Assembly (NCBI GenBank): GCA_036426205.1
Contig: CM071573.1
Coordinates: 68,871,425 to 68,935,424, forward strand
Direction: 5' to 3'
DNA: 64,000 nucleotides
DNA from: Ascaphus truei
Taxonomy: Eukaryota > Chordata > Amphibia > Anura > Ascaphidae
Positions 47,610 through 58,495 of the stretch are shown here, piece by piece. Position 1 is the stretch's first letter. Each line of letters starts with the position of its first letter. The notes beneath the pieces were generated by a model. That model was not told where the DNA came from and searched no databases. It saw only the letters and a program-made list of their open reading frames with translations. Position numbers and translations under genes: made by a program.

Positions 47610-47941
47610 GGAGATTTCTTAAGGATTGATCTTTTAGATGTTGATTTTTTTGAATGTTCCTTGTGAGGCTGTGGATTCTTGTAGGAGGATCCCTGGCGTA
47701 TAGATGTTCTGGTTGGTGGTAAACGTTGCCACACATACACCTGGTTCCTTTCATAATCGACTCGATCTCTGTCGAATTTTTGTTGTTTTTTAGCCATGAT
47801 CTCCTTCTCGGCCTTTTCCACGTTGTTGGATAGCCTCTCATCCATGGTCTCAAAACCCTTCATTTCTTTAAATTTATTCAATCTTTGTTGGATGAATCTT
47901 TGTTGGAATCTTTTTTGCTCCACCAAAAATAGCACCAACAA
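47610..47941 (-). pseudogene. Probable Penelope-like N-terminal ORF fragment
   Basis: The reading is rich in charged, coiled-coil-like sequence: QRLNKFKEMKGFETMDERL, VEKAEKEIMAKKQQKFDRDR, VDYERNQVYVW and KRSILKK. A K(K/R)..KF.RD..DY motif just upstream of the RT is, to my knowledge, typical of amphibian Penelope-like ORFs. Downstream the frame runs into the GGA/GAGA simple repeat and no RT follows. It could instead be an unrelated coiled-coil relic. No host exon signals are visible. Confidence 0.45.
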
Positions 47942-48639
47942 ACTACCAAAAGGCTGCGGAAGGTGCGTCTGGGAAGAGGGGAGGAGCTAGGGAGTCCCGT
48001 TCTCTACCCCCCCCCCTTTTTTTCTACCTCAACCTATTTAACTATAATATATAATTCCCTCATTTAGGGTTCTTTTAAAAGCTGTTTATTATTCTGCACA
48101 AATGCTGGAAATTAGGAAGATCATTACCTTGGAATATTGCAAATAGTCATGTATATAGATTATTATTATAATAAATCAATAATAAATCAATAATAAATCA
48201 TTGATCATACTGTTTTTCACAGTATATGATTTAAAGGATAAATCTATATAATACATTATATATGACATAAGATTTGATCATAGTGAAGGTTTGGAGAATA
48301 CATTTTATTCAACTATTACATGTAACTCACTACTTGTCCTCATCCATGTAATGAATCAATTGCGCATACATTTGAAATAGATATATTATATGTTTCTTGC
48401 TTTCTTTAATTTTATTTTTGTGTCTTATCCCCTGTCTTTTCTTCCACTCTCGTAGCCGAACGGGACTCCCTAGCTCCTCCCCTCTTCCCAGACGCACCTT
48501 CCGCATCAACAGTCTGACTGGATGCAATACTCAACCAATAGATATGCAGGATGGTGTTCGCGCCAAAACCGCGCGGCATCACTGGGTAATGGAGGCGGGG
48601 ATTCCCCTTCATAGCTGCGGGAGTGTGAGACGCGATTGT

Positions 48640-48681
48640 ACTCTTTGACAAAGGGCTGCATAGCCTGAAACGCGTCAGAGT
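48640..48681 (+). ncRNA. Decayed hammerhead-ribozyme-like motif
   Basis: Stem I ACTCT (48640-48644) pairs with AGAGT (48677-48681). The core TTGACAA differs from CTGANGA at two positions. Stem II GGGCT-GCAT-AGCCT has one wobble pair. GAAACGCGTC follows, with the cleavage base at C48676. It has the same architecture as 18316-18357, including the extra A before stem II. Confidence 0.55.
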
Positions 48682-49140
48682 TTGTTTTGTCTCCCCTTTG
48701 TGTTAAACCATGTTTCAATAAACATATTTTTAACCCTTCAACTGCTGGTGCTGGCCCCATTCCTCAGCTGTGCTCCGCTGCAAATCCTTGGATTTTAAGC
48801 TTTCTTTACTCCTCTGCGTGATGCACGCATTATGGAGTGAACAACCAGTGAGTATTGTAATTCCCTACCCATGGATTCAAGAGGGACTGGTAGACCACTA
48901 CAGTGCAGCAGGTAAGACTTTCTCTGTCTTGTGAGGTGCCAAACAGGCATTAAACAGTCCCTCACTATAGGACAATCATTGACTATACACTCCTGCTAAT
49001 GCACTGGGTCCAATACTACCACTATTGCAATAGTTATCTCCATACCTTGTTTATCAACATACATCAACATTATTGTATCTCATTCGTTGGAGCGCCGCTT
49101 TTTGGGATTTATCCCACTTTTCTACTGTAAATTGAGCACA

Positions 49141-50813
49141 AGTTGTTCAATACCAAGAGGAAAGTTCTATTGGAGACAAAACATCAAATCGCAGCTCAGA
49201 AAACATTGAACTTTGCTTAAATCCTATCTTTCCCCTTTCAAAGTGTCTTTCATCATCAAAGGGGCGCTCTCTTTATGTAAGCAGTTTACCAGGTAAAAGA
49301 ATAGCCCGACCATGCTAACCAAAGTCCTTACCAACAGCTGCACAGCTGTTAAACACAATCAAAAGGCTAATGAGAGAGAAATAAAAATTCAGCGAGAAGG
49401 TCACTTTGTAAAAACGTTTTGCCGCTCACTTGCTATTACAAAAATCCCTGCTACGTGGGATAGAACAAAATGGTAGATCAGAATTGGACGAGAAGTTTTA
49501 GTTCCAGTCTGATATCGGTGATGTCACTTGGGAGAGGGGAACAGGGGCTTCTGGGAGAGAGAATCTCAACCAGAGAGTCATTAATACAGCAATGATTGAA
49601 AAATTATATATATATATTTTTTTTCTTTTGTTCTCTTAACAGTTTTGCATTGAGAGGGGCCTGCAAAACATTGGTCTGCGTGCCCCTCTTCCTGTGTAAG
49701 GAGACTTCACGTGTAAAGCAGCCACGCGTGCTAGTCAAATAAACTTCAAAAAGTTTCCCAGTAACACTTATTTCGAGCCGCCGAAACTCCCACTTGTTTT
49801 GTTTTATGTATTGACACAGAGCAGTAATAATTGAAGTACTGTAGATATAATCATTGTGGCACTTATTAAATCTGGTCAACATTGTGAATGTTTTAAAGAT
49901 CGTTGCAACATTGCAAAAAAAAAAAATAAAAAAAAAAAAAAAAAACCCTAATAGGAGTTTGGCTGTCGTGTTTCAATTGACTTGCCATTAGGCCATTCGG
50001 AGTATGGTATTTGGCCTTAAGTATGTAATACATCTATTGGAAATGTGGCAAATTAGGAAACCAACATGAAAAACGTCACCTGGGTGTTACTGGGTTGAGC
50101 GAACCCCCCCCCCCCCCTCCCTTTATTAAAACTGCAATATCACTTGCTGGATGGTACCAGTGCTTTGTTATTGATGGCTGACAGAGGGTATGGAGACGTG
50201 TTGTGAGCTGTATTAACATTCCAAGTTGTTTAGACGCACTGGTTTCATAGCAGAGCTGAGGGCCATGCTGCCTTATCTCAACTGCAATCATCTGCAGGGA
50301 GGAGAATATTTAATAAGTGAGCAAGTTTACAGCTGTGAACCTTCGATTGAAGAGTAGCGACAGTAAAGGGACAGATGCATGCATTTGGACTATCACGTCA
50401 TTTAGTTGCATGATTCGGAAAGCATTTTGTAAAATATAGATGTAAAGAGGGGAACGAACATCCAGTGTTTAAATAAAGATTATGCACTATTAAATGATAG
50501 AGGTGCTATTATCTAAGGTGGTAAAAACCCCAGCCACCTATATACACATACTCCCAATACAGGGAAAAAAGACACTGCAATCTCAGATTTATATTAAAGA
50601 AATATATTGTATAAATACATTTGAGTTAAATACGTAACTTAAAAAACATAAGACAATAACAGAGGGGCATACTACCCATGGCAATGAGGCACTGGTATGA
50701 CATTTTGGGGTACAAACCCCTTCAGGTACTGACTGCCTCAGTCAGCATCCAGTTTTTATAACCCATGCCTTAAGATTTTTGCAAGATCTCAAAGAATAGA
50801 AAAAGATGGTTTG
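49141..50813. other. No gene seen; A-rich and C homopolymers
   Basis: Unique sequence with an A-rich run at 49913-49944 and a C run near 50105-50117. Confidence 0.5.
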
Positions 50814-51132
50814 CCCCAGAATACAGATGTGCGAACTTGCCGAGATTCGCTTCACTTTTCCAAAAGTTCCTAAAATTCGCTAACATTTCCATCCAACTTT
50901 TCTAGCCAAAAAGTTCAGAAAATGTTGTTTGTCTTTATCCAAGTTATTGCGAACATGTCTCAAACTTGGAATATCTTCATGCGAAATTGGCGATTTTCAC
51001 TAGCAAATCTAAATTAAAATAATAGCCAGACATCATAAGGCTTCCATACATCATAAGGCATCCCCTCTTGCAAACACCCCCCAACCCCCTTTATTTCCAG
51101 GTTATTGAATAGAGCTTCTCTTACTAGGCGAG

Positions 51133-51966
51133 TGTAACGCTCGGCCTGCCCACAAGCCAGACGAGACCCCGGGACTGAGGTGGAAAGGAGAAATACCACA
51201 CACCTAACAGTAAACGGGGGCACGGCCGGAGTGTGGAAGTAGCGTAGTTGGTCCAGGGAACAAAAATAGAAAGAGTACCGTACTTGCCAACTCCAGCGTA
51301 GAAGGGTAAAGTCCGTAAGCCAATGGTCAAGGTGTAGGGAGAGCAGCGTGGTAGAGTGTCCGTAAGCCTGGGTCGTGGAGCGTTGAGAGCAGCGTAGTAG
51401 AGGTCCGTAAGCCGTGTCCAAGGGATGTAGAAGACTGCAAGGTAGAGAGTCCAAAGCCAAATCCAAGGGTACCAGAGAGCAGCGTAATCAAAGTCCAAAG
51501 CAAAGGGTCAAAATCCAGGGAGGTCAGCAGAGAATCCAGGGACAGGAACAAGGGCTGAAACACAAGAGAGCCGGGCAGAAGCAGACAGCACCAATGTACA
51601 GAAGCTAAGCAGAGGAATGTGATAATGGCGAGGGGAGACTAAATAGTGGGCTGGGACCTATCAGAGGAAAGGGAGGAGCGGAGGTGATGCCCAAGGGAAG
51701 CCCCGATAGGGGAGAATAGTCTGGGGGGCGGACCTGGTGGAGCAGGGGCAGGGAAACGCGCCAATGCGCGTGCCGCACCTGAGGAGGCGGGGTCAGGTTC
51801 CCGGCACCAGTAAAGGGAAGCCTGGGTCCGCGCGCGCCCCGGAAGTGCGGGAGTAGCTGCGGGCGAGACGCCGAGGGCCGGAGCACGCCGCCGGGGACCA
51901 GAGGCAGCGGGGAGAAGAGGTAAGGAGGCCCTGGTAGCGGGAGTCCCCGCAGCGCGGGTCCTTACA
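51133..51966. mobile_element. Solo LTR with 5-bp target duplication
   Basis: An 834-bp segment beginning TGTAACGCTCGGCC and ending GGTCCTTACA (canonical TG...CA, with TGTAA/TTACA inverted ends). It is flanked by GCGAG at 51128-51132 and 51967-51971. A 5-bp duplication fits a Ty3/gypsy-type or similar LTR retrotransposon. No internal coding region or second LTR is present, so the element was reduced by LTR-LTR recombination. The right third is GC- and CpG-rich. ORFs on the minus strand are artefacts of the internal tandem repeat. Confidence 0.88.
51297..51525. repeat. ~45-bp degenerate tandem repeat inside the LTR
   Basis: About five units of the form agtccgtaagcc ... agagcagcgtrgtag. Later units change to agtccaaagcc. 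The phase is kept, so the unit expanded within the LTR. Confidence 0.8.
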
Positions 51967-52082
51967 GCGAGCTGCTTGCAAACTTTTAAAACGGAGTGAC
52001 ATTTTTATTTGGCGGGGGGAAAAAAGGCCAGATTTTGCACGCGAGCTTGGGTGAAAAGTTTGCACATCTCTCTACTCCAGAA

Positions 52083-54861
52083 CCAAATACAATATTAATA
52101 CTTCTGAGGTGGCAGAACTAGAGGGGGCCAGTTGGAGTTCTGGTCGACCCCTTGTGTGTTTGAAGAGCCAAAGGCCAATAGTTTGCGAGAATGATTAATA
52201 AAACCATGCGCCATAAAAAAATGGAGAGGAACATCTGCAGAAATGTTTAATTCTAAAGAAAAACAAAACCGTGAGTGCAGATATGAAGAAGTTATCTTGA
52301 AAATGTTTTGCCTTGTTAAAGCGGCAATCCAAGCGGCCGTTCCACCATTTTGTTTATTTTATTTACACCGCACCGAAGCAGGGGGGTCTCTGGAACTCAA
52401 TCCAATTAATTTAAGCTCCGGCGCCACCCGTTTTCTGGCGATACAGACCTCCGTAGGGGGTGCCAGGAGCTGCTCTGCTAGCGGGGTTCACGTAATGGTG
52501 GAGTTTCAAAGCTCCCGTGTCATGCGGGCCAATAGGAAGCCGTGATGTCATTGGGTGCGGCTTCCTAATGACCTACGTGACGCAGGAGATTTAAACTTTG
52601 CCGAGATACCTGAACCCTCTTTGGAAGTTTGTATCTCGGAAAGCAGCTGGTTCCTAGAGCTTCAATTAACTGGGTTCAGCTGCTGAGGACCCCCCCCCCC
52701 AAACCCCCCCTGCTTCAACCCTATGTTAAAAAAATAATTTTTCAAAATTGCATTAATTGGTACTTTAGTTTAAACGACTCAATTAAACACAGGTTTGGCA
52801 AAACTGTTCCTTTAGTACTGTGACAAAGTTACGTTTCCAAAAGATGGTGCAGTGTAATTATAGTGCAGTTGACCTGTAACTCCACACGCATGGACACAAA
52901 GTAAAAAATAACTAATTTAGCCATTCATTATTTGAGCTGTATTGATATTTTGCCACTTGAGATAACGAAGCGGTTACACTGATATTCTCACCTTTTCTGT
53001 GCCAAGGGTCCTGCAAATCAATGCATTGCTTTTCACTCCGTTGCCTGTCGCGCTGGCACTGAAAAGGTACATCATCATTTTACTCGAATGCAGCTCTGGC
53101 CACGTGTTCAGTGCTTTATTATGTACAAAGGCAATGCAAAATCTAGGTAAGTGTTAACACAACAAAGTTAATGTAGGATCCCTGGCGTGCTGTAGCTCTG
53201 TAATCGTGCCCGGCTCCTGTGCATGTCAGATTGTGAGAGCCTCAGTATTTGGGGTGATTAGGAGATAACTAGAGAGCAGAAGATAGAAGGTCCCTATGCT
53301 TTTCAAATCTAGAAAGGGTTGTTAGCATTACTCGGCTGCATTTTGCCAAGTTATCTGTGCGGCTTGTCAGCCCTGCTATAGAACTGGTCTGTAACCATCA
53401 GAACCAACCATTTCTAAGGGATTATGTGTTGCATGCTTTAATTAATGATTTTTAATAGCAAGTTCTTAATTAAAACGGAGGCCTCCCAAGTCCCCCGGAG
53501 CAGCTGTTGAGGCATGCTGCATATTCCAAGGGAGCGAGCGAACAGCTGGCCTGGGACACAGGCCGATCCCAGTAGGAGTAGGTTCGGAATGTGCCACCTT
53601 GCCATTTTTGGGGATTCTTAACCTTGCCAGCAACTTGAAAATGAATCCAGTGCAAGGCAACACAAGAGGGTTTTATGGTGGGTGTGTAGCATTGATGTCC
53701 GTCTGCCAGGGAGTTATAGGTATGAGGTAGTCCTTTAAAGGGACATTGGTTGCATGAGCGTGGAATTGATAAACCCCACACAGTGCATGTTATAGTGGTC
53801 CTGGTTATCCCTGTGTTATCCCACCAACTGCTTCTACTTTGAGAAAATGTCAAAATAACCAAAGTTTGTGTCTCTCTAAAATGATTATTTAGCTGCTCCT
53901 TCTCCCTTAGTAAAAAATAAGGGCGCTTTTATCCCTAGGTTTTTATTTTGGTGCTTTAGAATGCAGAGCGCAGTACACACAGGACTTCACATTTGTGGAG
54001 AAAATTAGTGATGTTTTATTACACTATATACTTTAAATGGAAAACAATGTCTCTTGTTGAGTGTCCTGTGATAACCCATCATGTTCTGTATAGTAGAATT
54101 GACATGTTCCCCTTTACAACACACATTCACCATTCTCTGTAATACTAGAGTAATAATTTGATTTGCTATTATGTTAAAAATACACATGTAATAAGGAAAG
54201 GAACATCTTAAAGAAACCAAAACGATTCCTATACATACACATGGCCGTGTAAGTATTACTATTTATCACCATGATCTTTCCATATTCATTGTTGCCCCAC
54301 TGGCATCTCTGTGTATCTATCTGTTTATCGCTCACAGTTTGTATCTATACATCCACCATTATTGTATGGATTGAATATTGATGTCACATCTGACTCTTCG
54401 CTCCCCTTATTCTTTTCTATACACACTTCTATAGGGATTCAGGGTAGATCCTATTGGGTTGAGCACCAGGAATTGGACTCTACTAAACTACACCAGAATT
54501 GGGGTGTATGTATTGGTCCTCCCATACGGTAGTATTGGCCATTAATTTCCAATCATATATATTTTTTTTCATCAAAGAGAGCGCCTTAGTTTTTCCCTTT
54601 AAAGATTATCAGGTTGTTAGAGAATCTCTTGGGTTTCAAAGATGAAAGAAGGAAATTGAAGCAGAGGTCATTTTGCCCAATATCCTATTTTTATTTTTTA
54701 TGCTGCCCTTCAGTCTGTGTTGACACGCATCAAGTTGTTTTTTCATTTGTGTAATAGTTTGTCTTCCGCTGTAAAGCAAGATAAGCTGCTATTCTCTCCT
54801 AATTAGAACAGCGCTGGATACTGGAGGGAATCAATTAATCTTTACGTCACAACTTTTAATC
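52083..54861. other. No gene seen
   Basis: Mostly unique sequence. 52318-52730 is somewhat GC-rich and includes a C run near 52690 and may be an unassigned MITE. Confidence 0.45.
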
Positions 54862-54884
54862 GTGTGTGTGTGTGTGTGTGTGTG

Positions 54885-54929
<45 letters not shown>

Positions 54930-54930
54930 C
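54862..54930. repeat. (GT)n(CTGT)n microsatellite
   Basis: Compound perfect repeat. Confidence 0.97.
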
Positions 54931-55420
54931 AGCAATGTGCCTTCCAGAAACAAAAAACAGGGATTGAGCGAACCTGTTAACTTCACTAAGCAAGAGAATA
55001 TTTCTAATTATAAATGTTGTATCCATGGTGTATAGAGAGTACCCCTGTTTAGTGTATCTATCGGAACCGTACAGACAGCAAGCTTATCTACTGAAGCCCA
55101 TTCAGCTTTTCCTTCTACCAAGGTCATTTAAAAGGAGTGTTTTATTGAATGAGTGCAAGCTTTTAGTACAGTTCTAACATGTTACCAATCTAAAGAGCTA
55201 GTTTGTGCTGCTTTAATGCCTTTTACTTATCAATTAAGGACAAGATGATTAGGCCATTACTGAGTCAGGCTTTATTAAGTGTAATAGGCCGTTTCATAAA
55301 AGGCTTCTTTGAACATACATTTTTTGGGGGGGACTGAAGGATAACACATTTCAAATAAGCGAGGGTTTAAAGGTATTGACCCCAATAGAAGAAAGCTGCA
55401 TGTAAAGTGCAAATATAAAT

Positions 55421-55512
55421 CTCTCTCTCTCTCTCTCTCTCTCCTTCTCTCTCTCCTTCTCTCTCTCCTTCTCTCTCTCCTTCTCTCTCTCCTTCTCTCT
55501 CTCCTCTCTCTG

Positions 55513-55556
<44 letters not shown>

Positions 55557-55557
55557 C
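55421..55557. repeat. CT-rich repeat with CTCTCTCTCCTT units
   Basis: A pure pyrimidine strand of about 135 bp with 12-bp higher-order units, then CTGTCT units. Abuts the chimeric repeat on its right. Confidence 0.95.
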
Positions 55558-55558
55558 T

Positions 55559-55897
55559 ATATTTGTGTCAAAAAAGGAGTGCTACTGAGATTGTGACCTT
55601 ATGTGGTGTAAGAAAAAACAAAAAGCCTCAGTGCTACCTCCAATATGACAAATTATATAGTTAAATACTTATCTGTTTTTCTTTTCATAAGTGAAGGTCA
55701 TTGACGTACATTCTTTGGCCAAAGCATTTTAAGCTTGCAAACTACGTCTTGGTGTGGCTGACCCTGCGGTTCGAAAGCTTATAACATATCAACTACTTGT
55801 AGGTCCAATAAAAGGTATCCTACTCCCTCTCCCTCCTTTGATACTACTGTACATGGAAGAAAGGACCAACACGGCCCCCCACCCCTTTCAGCATTAA
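55559..55897 (+). mobile_element. Chimeric repeat: 40.3-kb-type body plus Penelope-like tail
   Basis: The left part (to about 55750) matches 40263-40450. The right part (ttcgaaagcttataacatat, caataaaaggtat, cctcctttgatactac, aggaccaacacgg) matches the remnants at 15537 and 33312. It is the most complete copy and shows that those pieces belong to one element. Confidence 0.7.
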
Positions 55898-56559
55898 GGG
55901 ATGTGGGCCCACTCAAGACGACATCCCAGTGAGAGGCATGATGATCTTTCGGACGGAATTTGTCCTCATTACATGGGTCCTTTCATTGATAGTCCATCGT
56001 TGTAAAATTGGAAACACACAATATGTCGTTTTATATGTAAATAAACAAAATTACTATTGAATAGCTTATTTTGTTGTTGATTTGTTTCTAAATACAGTAT
56101 ATGCATTTTAATCTGTCTCAATTACTATAATAAATATTTAGCGGGGCTGCTGTGGGGGCGAGAGAGTTAAGCAAGGGACAGTTATCCTGGGTCTGGTGGG
56201 GCACTGGGGCCTGGCAATGTATCCCTGGAAGTTGGACCCTGACTTCAAGGATCCCTGTAAAGCACATTTTTCGTTTTAGATGATACTGTTACAGTACAAT
56301 AATGTTGATGTTTCAGTAAGAAGCGGAAAAAAATGGCCCATATGTGCTGGCTAAATTGGTCTTGTTTGCCATGGATTTGTACGTTTGTATTTATCCTTGA
56401 GGGATACAGATCATTTAGGGGTAGTTCTTAGCAGGATGAATCTATCATCTTTGTAATGTTTGAAAGGTCAGTAGTAAGGTTTGAAAGGTCAGTAGTAGTG
56501 TGACCTAACCTCTGTGTGTACTGTTGCATACTGTTATCTTAGACTATATAGAACTCTGT
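55898..56559. other. No gene seen
   Basis: Unique sequence. A 19-bp direct repeat (tttgaaaggtcagtagtar) lies at about 56458-56497. Confidence 0.4.
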
Positions 56560-56850
56560 CCGTAGGAATCCGCATTCTGCACAGTTTGATGGAGCTTGTA
56601 CATTTTCTTCACGTCCTGACACAAATCTTCAGACACAGCCAATGAGAAATCATTTTGGCAAGAGAGAGTGCGTCTAATTTAATGATCCATGCTCCTGGTA
56701 ATTCAAGAGTTGTACTGGATTTCATTGCAGAATGATTTTGGATCACACAGCGGCCAAGCATTCACAGAGAGAGACTTGCTGCCATGACAACAGCTATTAG
56801 TTCAAAAACTATTGACTGTCACCATAGAAACCAAGGTCCTTTTTCACTGG
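56560..56850. promoter_or_regulatory. Candidate conserved non-coding element
   Basis: Repeat-free, balanced-composition sequence with clustered factor-like sites: taatttaatga, ccaatgaga, and two near X-boxes, gctgccatgacaac (about 56779) and gtcaccatagaaac (about 56818). The claim rests on appearance only; no alignment was possible. Confidence 0.3.
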
Positions 56851-57859
56851 CCCTAAGCAGATTGAGTTGACGGTTTTTAACGAAGTACAAAGACATCTCT
56901 ATTTTCAATCATGGCATTCATTACTTTGTATTGGCAGGTCAAGTAATGAATTTCAAATGACCAGACTGCGTTTGGGTTTTGGAGTGTGAAATGAGCTCCT
57001 GACCCTGCCTTATTTCGCCTAATTCAGCTTGAATCTCCCCCATTCAAATGTAGCCACATGATGTGTGGGGCCACCTACCGTTGTTAATTATTTGCAGCAA
57101 ATGGCATGGGGGCTTTTTCGCTGGGAGGAACTGTCCATATCCCCCTTATCTTTGAATAAGGGGTTATGTAGTGACCCCCTCCACAGTTAATAACTTGATC
57201 AAAATCATTACGGAGCAGGTAGGTCACCGTTGCCATAATTCACAAGGAGGAGGAGCAGGAATTCTTGATAAAAAATACTTGCTCACATTCATGTCTACTT
57301 ATTTATGGTTCTCTGTTGGAGTCCTGTTTTTGTGTTTTCAACTTCAGCCTCTTTACCATACAAGGGACTGTATTCATATTCTAATGTTGCTGGGACTAAA
57401 AAGTACCGTCATACATACAACACGTGCCTCTTTCTTTGGGGCATTATAAAGTTATAATAGGAACAATAGGCTCCCCTGAGCAAGAAACTCGATCTTATTA
57501 CATCAGTATGTGATGTCTTAATATTATTATTTATTTTTTTATTACAAAAAGTCACCTTTTTATTTAGATTTAAAAAAAGCAATATAACGGTATCCCCATT
57601 ATTGCTTTAGATTTGTCTTCTGTTGGATCAATATAATCACACGAGTTTTCTCCCACTATAATAAGTAAAAGGCTTAATTTTATTTACTTCGATCTCAGTA
57701 AGTTTACTAGTCCACTTCAAGAGACTGGAAAGTATTTCACAAAGGAGTACTGAGGGTCACTATTCCTCATGACCACAATCATTCAATAAATAAATATACT
57801 TGTGTGTAAACTTCGGACATTCACACATTTCTCTTTTTATTTATTTTTCCAGAGAAAAC
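56851..57859. other. No gene seen
   Basis: Unique AT-leaning sequence. Confidence 0.4.
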
Positions 57860-57862
57860 ACA

Positions 57863-57895
57863 ACGTTTTGGGGTCACAGACTCTTCGTCAGGTGC
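57863..57895 (-). ncRNA. Decayed hammerhead-like motif (left of a pair)
   Basis: On the minus strand: CACCTGACGAAGAGTC-TGT-GACCCC then AAAACGTT. The CTGACGA core is intact, stem II has one mismatch, and GAAAC has become AAAAC. Confidence 0.4.
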
Positions 57896-57902
57896 AGTGG
57901 TG

Positions 57903-57937
57903 ATGTGACGATGGGGCTGAGACTCCCGAAACGTATT
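57903..57937 (+). ncRNA. Decayed hammerhead-like motif (right of a pair)
   Basis: GTGACGA (57905-57911), stem II GGGG...CTCCC with one wobble, then GAAACGTAT (57928-57936). It faces away from the minus-strand motif, 9-10 bp apart. Confidence 0.4.
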
Positions 57938-58122
57938 TTCCTCTGCAAAAAAATAAAATATATAAAAATAGAGACATTTGTAAAATGTCCTTATGATCAG
58001 ATGCAATTTTTGACTGCAATCAACTAAAGTTTTTTCTTCTCTACATTGGGATGGTGAAGGACTCCCATCTTGTTGCACTGCATGTTCAAGTTAGATGCCA
58101 ATTTGTGTAAAGAACGCACCGT

Positions 58123-58185
58123 GACGTGTGTGTGTGTGTGTGTGTGTATATCTATAATATATATACACACACACACACATACATA
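58123..58185. repeat. GT/AC palindrome
   Basis: (TG)n, then tatatctataatatatata, then (CA)n: the two dinucleotide tracts are inverse to each other and can form a hairpin or cruciform. Confidence 0.9.
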
Positions 58186-58248
58186 GTCCAAACTCTCCTC
58201 CATCCTTTTTCAACCATGTGAATTTTTCAGATGTTCTGCCTTCTAAAG

Positions 58249-58487
58249 CAAGGGTTCTCACCCAGTCCTCAAGATTCTCTCCATCCCTACGAACACATCA
58301 GGTTTTCAGGATATTCCTGCTTCAGCACAGGTGCCTCAATCAGTGACTCCCTGCTTCAGCACATGTGGCTCAAAGACTGAGCCACTGATTGAGCCACCTG
58401 GGATGAAGCTGGGATATCCTTAAAACCTGACCTGTAGGGGGGGGGGGGGGGGGGGGGTGTCTTGAGGATTGGATTTAAGAACCTCTT
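58249..58487. mobile_element. Palindromic hAT-type MITE, copy 9
   Basis: Exact 8-bp duplication TTCTAAAG at 58241-58248 and 58488-58495. The ends caagggttctcacccagtcc and ggatttaagaacctc are of the same variant as the 3808 copy. Extra copies of the gcttcagcaca block lie in the middle. A 21-base G run (58437-58457) sits in the right arm. Confidence 0.9.
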
Positions 58488-58495
58488 TTCTAAAG

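Larger units (their letters stand above)
47417..49140 (-). mobile_element. Second Penelope-like insertion (partial)
   Basis: A coding remnant on the minus strand (47610-47941), a 47-bp perfect inverted repeat (47955-48001 with 48459-48505), and a plus-strand terminal-repeat-like segment with a hammerhead-like motif (48640-48681). The segment ends near ttggagcgccgctttttggg (49098-49117), which resembles the outer end of the first element's terminal repeat. The layout echoes the 16-18.7 kb element. The family call is moderately supported. Confidence 0.55.
50822..52074. mobile_element. hAT-like MITE split by a solo LTR
   Basis: The left terminus TACAGATGTGCGAACTT and the inverse of the right terminus (TAGAGAGATGTGCAAACTT) correspond. 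The flanks ccccagaa (50814-50821) and ctccagaa (52075-52082) match at 7 of 8. Removing the LTR leaves about 420 bp of MITE. Confidence 0.8.

Noticed and set aside
51014..51563. Minus-strand open frames of 78-150 codons (Leu/Tyr-rich)
   Set aside because: They lie in the LTR tandem repeat and are open in three frames; no retroviral motif.
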